Origin: JBNKFQ01 sp050289385 | GTDB taxonomy: Bacteria > Pseudomonadota > Gammaproteobacteria > Pseudomonadales > Porticoccaceae | DNA: 11,505 nt | Direction of reading: 5' to 3' | Assembly (NCBI GenBank): GCA_050289385.1 | Contig: JBNKFQ010000099.1 | Coordinates: 1-11,505 of the forward strand | Shown here: piece after piece, positions 7,186 to 11,505 of the stretch | How the letters are laid out: every line of letters begins with the position of its first letter | Numbering within the stretch: position 1 is the first letter of the stretch | Notes under the pieces: model-generated | Database searches by the model: none | Told to the model about the DNA's origin: nothing | Seen by the model: only the letters and a program-made list of their open reading frames with translations | Position numbers and translations under genes: made by a program

Positions 7186-7261
7186 AGCGACAGCGAGTCA
7201 CTGCCGACGTGCGACCATTTAACGTCGTATTCAAGCTTTAGTCAGTGCCATTCGGATTAGG

Positions 7262-7297
7262 CCCTTTTACCGCCAATTGTGGTAAAATCGGGTTTTT
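7262..7297 (+). promoter_or_regulatory. Dyad and T-tract just upstream of nadA
   Basis: TTTTACC (7265-7271) and GGTAAAA (7281-7287) form a perfect 7-bp dyad with a 9-base centre. CCC before it and GGG (7290-7292) after it can extend the stem across a 2-base bulge, and TTTTT follows directly. It lies about 20 bp before the nadA start. It may be an operator overlapping the promoter (TAAAAT at 7283-7288 resembles a -10 box) or an intrinsic terminator/attenuator. It does not match the E. coli NadR box. Confidence 0.35.
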
Positions 7298-7317
7298 CGT
7301 ACATATCCAGTCTCGCT

Positions 7318-8388
7318 ATGACCCAATCTGAAAAACTTCATATTGCAGAGGATGCAAGGCATCGGGCATTGGTGCAGGAGCATCTGGAGCACCTTGAAGA
7401 TGAACCTCGATATACCGCTGGTGAAGAGCAACTATACAGGACTCGTATTAAAGAGCTGTTACAGGCTCGGGACGCGGTAATTGTTGCACATTATTATACG
7501 GATGCGATTATCCAGTCTTTGGCTGAGGAAACTGGCGGAATTGTTTCCGACTCCCTGGAAATGGCCCGTTTTGGCAAAGATCATCCGGCATCGACCCTGA
7601 TTGTCGCCGGGGTCAAGTTTATGGGCGAAACGGCAAAAATCCTGACGCCTGAAAAAACGGTATTAATGCCAACTCTGGAGGCGACCTGTTCTCTCGATAT
7701 CGGTTGCCCGGCTGATGACTTTTCCCGATTTTGTGACCAACACCCCGACCGCACCGTGGTGGTATACGCCAACACATCAGCCGAAGTAAAGGCTCGCGCC
7801 GACTGGGTGGTGACATCGAGTATCGCTCTGGATGTGGTAGATCATCTGGATAGTCAGGGTCAAAAAATTCTCTGGGCCCCGGATAAATATCTGGGCGATT
7901 ATGTTCAGAAAAAAACCGGTGCAGACATGCTGTTATGGGACGGCAGTTGCATTGTTCACGAAGAGTTCAAAGCACGTGGTTTGCTGGATCTGAAGCAGGT
8001 TTATCCCGATGCGGCCATATTGGTTCACCCCGAGTCACCGCCTTCGGTTGTAGAGTTGGCAGATGCGGTTGGATCCACAACGCAACTGATCAAGGCGGCG
8101 CAAACGCTGCCTAACAAGCAGTGCATTGTTGCCACTGACGAAGGTATCTTTTACAAAATGCAGCAGGCGGCACCAGACAAGGAGTTGATTGTCGCGCCGA
8201 CAGCAGGCCGCGGTGCTACCTGTCGCAGTTGTGCGCATTGCCCCTGGATGGCCATGAATCATCTGGAAAATATGATGACAACCCTGGAGCAGGGCAGTAA
8301 CGAAATTTTGATGGCGCCAGAATTGGCGAAACAGGCAATGGTTTCCTTGCAAAGGATGCTGGATTTCCGGGAAAAGCAAGTTGGGTGA
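7318..8388 (+). CDS. nadA: Quinolinate synthase NadA
   Basis: The 356-residue enzyme condenses iminoaspartate with dihydroxyacetone phosphate to quinolinate, the first pyridine intermediate of de novo NAD synthesis. It carries the three cysteines that hold the [4Fe-4S] cluster: Cys124 (EATCSLDIGC), Cys211 (WDGSCIVHE) and Cys308 in the CRSCAHC motif. Each is offset by 11 from E. coli Cys113, Cys200 and Cys297. AHYYTDAIIQSLAEE near the N-terminus and YANTSAEVKA in the middle are family hallmarks. ATG 7318 is preferred; GTG 7279 in the same frame lies inside an inverted repeat and would add 13 atypical residues. No strong Shine-Dalgarno sequence is seen. The partner enzyme NadB is not in the window. 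The gene runs convergently with bepA. Confidence 0.96.
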   Translation: MTQSEKLHIAEDARHRALVQEHLEHLEDEPRYTAGEEQLYRTRIKELLQARDAVIVAHYYTDAIIQSLAEETGGIVSDSLEMARFGKDHPASTLIVAGVKFMGETAKILTPEKTVLMPTLEATCSLDIGCPADDFSRFCDQHPDRTVVVYANTSAEVKARADWVVTSSIALDVVDHLDSQGQKILWAPDKYLGDYVQKKTGADMLLWDGSCIVHEEFKARGLLDLKQVYPDAAILVHPESPPSVVELADAVGSTTQLIKAAQTLPNKQCIVATDEGIFYKMQQAAPDKELIVAPTAGRGATCRSCAHCPWMAMNHLENMMTTLEQGSNEILMAPELAKQAMVSLQRMLDFREKQVG

Positions 8389-8432
8389 TAGAACTGTTGG
8401 CCTTTCGTGAAAACCTTGCTTGAGGTTTGGGG

Positions 8433-8615
8433 CTAGTACTCCTTCAAGGTGATAATGACGGGTTCAGTTGACTTGTCAGCGTTCATGGCGAGACGCGCCT
8501 CGCCGGTAATGACCGTAGCCCTTGCCAAGAGGTGCAACGACGTCCATGGGCGCTGACAAGCCAACCCGCAGGGCGATCCCGAGGCGCCCGGCAGCGGCGT
8601 TGCAGTGCTTGCCAA
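8433..8615 (-). CDS. 60-codon ORF within the palindromic element, minus-strand copy
   Basis: It starts at 8615, reads leftward and stops at TAG exactly on the element's left edge. The last ten residues, EPVIITLKEY, are encoded by the terminal repeat. It is the mirror of the plus-strand ORF: same length, mirrored start codon, 26 of 60 residues the same. No ribosome-binding site is obvious. The symmetry may simply follow from the palindrome, so expression is doubtful. Confidence 0.2.
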   Translation of the reverse strand: MASTATPLPGASGSPCGLACQRPWTSLHLLARATVITGEARLAMNADKSTEPVIITLKEY

Positions 8616-8704
8616 GGGCTACGGCCATTGCCTGCGCACTGCGCCTTGCTGCCGAACACCTCGGGGTCGCTGAACCCGTCATTATCACCTTGAAGGAGTA
8701 CTAG
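8522..8704 (+). CDS. 60-codon ORF within the palindromic element, plus-strand copy
   Basis: It starts at 8522 and stops at TAG 8702-8704, the last bases of the element, again ending EPVIITLKEY. Shared positions with the minus-strand copy include RAT-I and RLA in the middle. EPVIIT recalls the central motif of Phd/YefM antitoxins, but the usual continuation is absent, so homology is not claimed. It may be an accident of the palindrome. Confidence 0.2.
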   Translation: MPRGATTSMGADKPTRRAIPRRPAAALQCLPRATAIACALRLAAEHLGVAEPVIITLKEY

Positions 8705-8716
8705 TGTTGAATTCGT

Positions 8717-8737
8717 CCAACTTCCAACTTCCAACTT
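8717..8737. repeat. Three exact tandem heptamers (CCAACTT)
   Basis: CCAACTT occurs three times in a row at 8717-8723, 8724-8730 and 8731-8737. The last copy touches the bepA stop codon (8738-8740 on the minus strand), and the first begins 12 bp after the palindromic element. The array is non-coding and could vary in copy number by slippage. Confidence 0.85.
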
Positions 8738-10204
8738 CTAAAGCTTCTCAATCTGTTCTTCAAGCTTCGCCAGGTCGCGCAGGCGCTGTTCAAGAATGGC
8801 GCTTTGCTTGAAGTCGTGTTTTGACAGCTTGATTGCATAACCGAGCTGATCTCGTGCCCTGCCGAAAGCGCCCACCAGTATAAAATATTCCGCACGGGCC
8901 AGATGCACACCGGAAATATTACCCGCCAACCCTCGCACTTCTGCCAGTTCATACCACACTTTGGGGTCGGCTGGGCGTTGTCTGGAAAGGACGGTTAGTA
9001 CGTTGTCCGCCTCTTCGTAGTTGGCTGATTTTGTCAGGCTTTGCGCCAGCGCCATTTGCAGGGGATAGTCTTTGGGGTGGTACTCCAACAGCTTATAGCA
9101 CAGTTGCGACGCGAGTTCGTATTCCCCCTGGGCGCGCAACAGGGAAATTTCAGCAAGGTTATACAGCAGGTGGTCACCTTTTTTTTGTAAAATGCCGAGC
9201 TGTTTCCGGGCTTCATCCAGTTGGCCGGTTTGAATCAGCCCCAAAGTCAGCCCATAGCGGGCGGCTTCTGTCGATATGCTGTCGCCCTCGATTTCACCGC
9301 GAAAGCGTTTTATGGCCTCCTGCGGATTGTCTTCCAGGGACAACAGCACACGGGCGCGAATCAGGTGGTATTCCAGGTTGTCCGCATAATGTTTCGGTGG
9401 GTAGCGGTCCAGGCGGGAGCTGGCGTCAGCGACACGCCGCTCCGTAAGCGGGTGAGAGCGCAAAAACTCGGGCACGCGGTAGCCGACATAGCGCGTGGCG
9501 CGTAGCATGCGTTCAAACATGGCGGGCACGGCGCTTGGGTCCATGCCTGAGTCGTATATGGTTTGAATGCCAATCCGGTCGGCTTCCTGTTCGTTCTGGC
9601 GGCTGTAGCGCAACTGCTGTTCTTGTGCCAGAGCCTGGGATGCCGTGATCGCGGCAATGCCCGCATCGCCACTGCTGGTAGCAGCCAGGACCAGTCCCGC
9701 CAGTAATCCGGCCATCGTAGTGATGGCTGTTTTTTTCTGTTCCGCCACTCGGCGCGCAAAATGGCGTTGACTCAGGTGCGCCAGCTCGTGGGCAAACACA
9801 GAAGCCATCTGATGCTCGTTTTCAGCGTACTTGAACAGGCCGGTATGAGCACCGATTACGCCGCCGGGCACGGCAAAGGCATTCATATTCGGGTTGTCTA
9901 CCACCACAATTTCCAGCCGACGGTCTTCCAGTTCACTGTTTACAGAGAGTTTGTAAATCAATTGTTCTATATACTGCTGCGTTTCAGGGTCCTGAAAAAT
10001 GCGGGCCTGGCCGCGGAAGGCTTTTAGCCATGTGCGCCCCAGTACATGCTCCTGATAACCTGAAATAATGCCCGAGGTAGAATCGTTCAACTCAGGCAGT
10101 TCAATGTCGCTGGTATCTGCACGGGTTGCAGTGGCTGGTGCGACAATCGTGGCCGCAAATAGCAACAGAGCTGGTAAAGCCTTGTATAGTGAACGCTGTG
10201 TCAC
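8738..10204 (-). CDS. bepA: M48 metalloprotease BepA (YfgC) with C-terminal TPR domain
   Basis: This periplasmic zinc protease/chaperone degrades or helps assemble outer-membrane proteins stalled at the BAM complex and LptD. With GTG 10204 as start, the protein has 488 residues, almost the 487 of E. coli BepA, and opens with a short signal peptide ending near TATRA. An in-frame TTG at 10267 would add 21 residues and cannot be excluded; neither has a strong ribosome-binding site. The active site is HELAH (His139, Glu140, His143), the third ligand Glu205 lies in NEQEADRIG, and His251 in RSHPLTERR matches the E. coli His246 switch. Repeated helical pairs after about residue 275 (for example TGQLDEARKQLGILQKKGD) are the tetratricopeptide domain. 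The gene is divergent from perM, an arrangement also seen in other gammaproteobacteria, and convergent with nadA. Confidence 0.93.
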   Translation of the reverse strand: MTQRSLYKALPALLLFAATIVAPATATRADTSDIELPELNDSTSGIISGYQEHVLGRTWLKAFRGQARIFQDPETQQYIEQLIYKLSVNSELEDRRLEIVVVDNPNMNAFAVPGGVIGAHTGLFKYAENEHQMASVFAHELAHLSQRHFARRVAEQKKTAITTMAGLLAGLVLAATSSGDAGIAAITASQALAQEQQLRYSRQNEQEADRIGIQTIYDSGMDPSAVPAMFERMLRATRYVGYRVPEFLRSHPLTERRVADASSRLDRYPPKHYADNLEYHLIRARVLLSLEDNPQEAIKRFRGEIEGDSISTEAARYGLTLGLIQTGQLDEARKQLGILQKKGDHLLYNLAEISLLRAQGEYELASQLCYKLLEYHPKDYPLQMALAQSLTKSANYEEADNVLTVLSRQRPADPKVWYELAEVRGLAGNISGVHLARAEYFILVGAFGRARDQLGYAIKLSKHDFKQSAILEQRLRDLAKLEEQIEKL

Positions 10205-10247
10205 GAGAAATCTGGCGCCCTGCCTTGCGCGGCGTTGTGTGAATGGT

Positions 10248-10267
10248 TTGCTTGCACAGGCAAGCAA
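10248..10267 (-). other. Perfect hairpin in the bepA leader
   Basis: TTGCTTGC-acag-GCAAGCAA gives a perfect 8-bp stem with a 4-base loop, about 45-63 bases upstream of the preferred bepA GTG. The alternative TTG start would lie at the base of this stem and be hidden in it, which favours the GTG. It could influence translation or mRNA stability. Confidence 0.5.
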
Positions 10268-10388
10268 TATAACCCGTATTTACTACCAGTTCGACCTCGG
10301 GGGACGTGTAGTGTTCATAATATATAACAGGGCAGAGTATTAACCGCTATCAGTTTGGCCGGGATGTCCGGTATGGAGTGAGAGGGAA
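10268..10388. promoter_or_regulatory. Divergent bepA/perM intergenic region
   Basis: This stretch must hold promoters for both genes. An A/T-rich core near 10312-10328 (ATAATATATAA) could serve as a -10 element in either direction, but no pair of -35 and -10 boxes is convincing. No clear sigma-E promoter, as reported for E. coli bepA, was found by eye. Confidence 0.35.
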
Positions 10389-11468
10389 ATGAAGAAAATT
10401 CTCGATAATTGGGTAAGTCGTTATTTTGGCGACGAAGAGGCCGTATTGCTGGCCCTGCTGCTATTGGTGTCGTTGGTGGCGGTATTAACGATGGGACATG
10501 TATTGGCCCCGATCGTGGCGGCGCTGGTGCTGGCTTTTCTGTTGCAGGGGGTGGTGGCTCGGCTCGAACGCTGGCGAGTGCCGCACCTGGTATCTGTGAT
10601 AACGGTCTTTGTCCTGTTTATTGGTGTGCTGCTGGCGGTGATGGTGTTTCTGATTCCGCTGGTGGGTCGTCAGGCCACCAATCTGGTGGCAGAGGTGCCG
10701 AGGATGGTGTCCCAGTGGCAGCAGGCCTTGCTGGCCCTGCCCGAGCAATACCCCCACCTGATTTCGGAGCAACAACTGGCGGCCCTGATAAGCCATGCTT
10801 CCGGTGAAGTGGCCCGATTTGCCGAGAACCTTTTGTCTGTGTCTTTCAGCAAGGTACCCGATTTGATGGGGATTGTGGTGTATCTGTTTATGGTGCCGCT
10901 GATGGTGTTTTTTCTTCTGAAAGATCGCCTGGAGTTGCTGACAGTGTCAGCTTCCATGTTACCGGATCAGCGCCCGGTTATGCGGCGCATCTGGCATGAA
11001 ATGAACGGTCAGATGGCCAACTACGTGCGCGGCAAGGCTATGGAGATTCTGATTGTCGGAGTGACGGTTTATATTGCTTTCCTTATCCTGGGGGTCAATT
11101 ATGCAGCGCTGCTTGCTTTGCTGGTCGGGTTGTCAGTGGTTATTCCATACATAGGTGCGGTAGTCGTAACCATTCCGGTAGCTATGGTAGGTTATTTTCA
11201 GTGGGGATGGGGTGGTGACTTTTTCTGGTTGATGGGTATTTACGGCGTCATACAGTTTCTGGATGGCAATTTGCTGGTGCCCTTGCTGTTTTCGGAAGCG
11301 GTTAACCTGCACCCGGTATTTATTATTCTGGCGGTACTTGTTTTCGGCGCCTTTTGGGGCTTGTGGGGCGTATTTTTTGCCATCCCGCTGGCTACCCTGA
11401 TCAAGGCTTTGTACAACGCCTGGCCCAGGACAGGGGAGGAAACAATTGCTGGTGCGGAGGGAAAATAA
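10389..11468 (+). CDS. perM: AI-2E/PerM family membrane protein
   Basis: The 359-residue protein has about eight hydrophobic segments, with a charged, helical soluble part between about residues 93 and 160, the usual layout for this family. The signature lies in the last third: VVIPYIGAVV (about 250-260), IQFLDGNLLVPLLFSEAVNLHP (about 288-309) and a Gly-rich GLWGVFFAIPLATLIKAL helix. Family members include the AI-2 exporter TqsA and several Na+/H+ antiporter-like proteins; the role of PerM itself is not settled, so substrate is left open. GAGAGGGA just before ATG 10389 is a strong ribosome-binding site. The head-to-head arrangement with bepA recalls E. coli. The next gene starts three bases after the stop, suggesting an operon. 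Confidence 0.9.
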   Translation: MKKILDNWVSRYFGDEEAVLLALLLLVSLVAVLTMGHVLAPIVAALVLAFLLQGVVARLERWRVPHLVSVITVFVLFIGVLLAVMVFLIPLVGRQATNLVAEVPRMVSQWQQALLALPEQYPHLISEQQLAALISHASGEVARFAENLLSVSFSKVPDLMGIVVYLFMVPLMVFFLLKDRLELLTVSASMLPDQRPVMRRIWHEMNGQMANYVRGKAMEILIVGVTVYIAFLILGVNYAALLALLVGLSVVIPYIGAVVVTIPVAMVGYFQWGWGGDFFWLMGIYGVIQFLDGNLLVPLLFSEAVNLHPVFIILAVLVFGAFWGLWGVFFAIPLATLIKALYNAWPRTGEETIAGAEGK

Positions 11469-11471
11469 ATC

Positions 11472-11505
11472 ATGCTTTACGGTTTTTTATCGGTTTCGAA
11501 GAGCT
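11472..11505 (+). CDS. Start of a downstream gene, truncated by the window edge
   Basis: ATG 11472 follows perM by three bases, and GGAGGG lies 10 bases upstream as a plausible ribosome-binding site. Only 11 codons are visible (MLYGFLSVSKS). Function cannot be assigned. It could be the second gene of a perM operon. Confidence 0.4.
   Translation, partial: MLYGFLSVSKS

Larger units (their letters stand above)
6921..7260. other. Gene-poor, inverted-repeat-rich intergenic region
   Basis: About 340 bp between glnK and nadA contain no convincing gene. Overlapping frames are open on both strands (about 6912-7241 and 6958-7260 on +, 6896-7234 on -), each rich in Arg and without a recognisable domain or start signal, as happens in repetitive non-coding DNA. 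Visible structure includes the 12-bp inverted repeat at 7038-7049 and 7125-7136, a hairpin at 7171-7185, and further copies of a CGCACGTCG-like core in alternating orientation (7035-7043 and, inverted, 7205-7213). It could be a decayed repeat element or a structured RNA. Confidence 0.5.
8433..8704. mobile_element. 272-bp palindromic element with perfect 35-bp terminal inverted repeats
   Basis: Bases 8433-8467 and 8670-8704 are perfect reverse complements over 35 bp. Inside, 8468-8488 pairs with 8544-8564 (20 of 21 positions, two of them G-U). Next, 8565-8567 pairs with 8571-8573 (CCC-gca-GGG), and 8574-8595 pairs with 8648-8669 (19 of 22). The four stems abut without a spare base, giving a cloverleaf. 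The apical segments 8508-8553 and 8584-8629 are also inverted copies of each other (about 35 of 46 identical). Both ends carry CTAG, which could be a 4-bp target duplication or part of the repeat. There is no transposase, so a MITE-like non-autonomous element is the best guess. It lies between the convergent genes nadA and bepA and could end transcription from both sides. The family is not recognised. Confidence 0.7.

Noticed and set aside
6896..7260. Several 90-112-codon frames on both strands before nadA
   Set aside because: Frames on both strands are open over the same repeat-rich DNA, composition is Arg-heavy, and no family is recognised.
7265..7287. NadR-type operator before nadA
   Set aside because: The dyad does not match the TGTTTA-type NadR box and its centre is longer. 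It was kept only as an unassigned dyad.
8411..8428. AAACCT/AGGTTT hairpin as the nadA terminator
   Set aside because: The stem is only 6 bp, GGGG follows instead of T, and the large element just downstream is a better candidate.
8433..8704. Integron attC site or CRISPR unit
   Set aside because: No integrase-type core sites were recognised at the ends, no repeat-spacer array is present, and the length and four-way symmetry do not fit.

Overview
The window looks like a chromosomal segment of a free-living, probably marine, gammaproteobacterium. This rests on the BepA/PerM pair, the AmtB/GlnK type, a TorF-family porin and an NtrC/sigma-54 style nitrogen promoter. Genus cannot be assigned from sequence alone. 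No tRNA, rRNA, CRISPR array or transposase gene was seen.

Region 1 (1-4136, + strand) holds three hydrolases: the C-terminal part of an alpha/beta hydrolase (open at the window edge), a secreted beta-lactamase/transpeptidase-like serine hydrolase, and a secreted CocE/NonD-type hydrolase. About 470 bp of gene-poor sequence separates the first two. It carries one weak open frame and possible minus-strand remnants. The last two genes are tightly linked, and three exact-length 18-bp repeats lie in their junction. A GC-rich hairpin follows the CocE gene.

Region 2 (4195-6920, + strand) is a nitrogen-response unit. Two NtrC-like dyads, a possible IHF site and a near-consensus sigma-54 promoter precede a TorF-family outer-membrane protein, the ammonium channel amtB and the P-II protein glnK. 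A perfect 12-bp hairpin follows glnK. The promoter layout resembles classical NtrC-dependent promoters. The proposed logic is outer-membrane passage (TorF, inferred), inner-membrane ammonium uptake (AmtB), and gating of the channel by GlnK.

Region 3 (6921-7317) is gene-poor and rich in inverted repeats. It leads into nadA (quinolinate synthase).

Region 4 (8389-8737) separates the convergent genes nadA (+) and bepA (-). It holds the most unusual object in the window: a 272-bp element (8433-8704) with perfect 35-bp terminal inverted repeats. It can be laid out as a four-way cloverleaf with no unpaired base at the junction. It also encodes two exactly mirrored 60-codon open frames that end in the same ten residues. 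A 3 x 7-bp repeat follows directly.

Region 5 (8738-11505) contains bepA (outer-membrane-quality-control metalloprotease, - strand) and the divergent perM (AI-2E/PerM family membrane protein, + strand). The first codons of a further + strand gene run off the window end.
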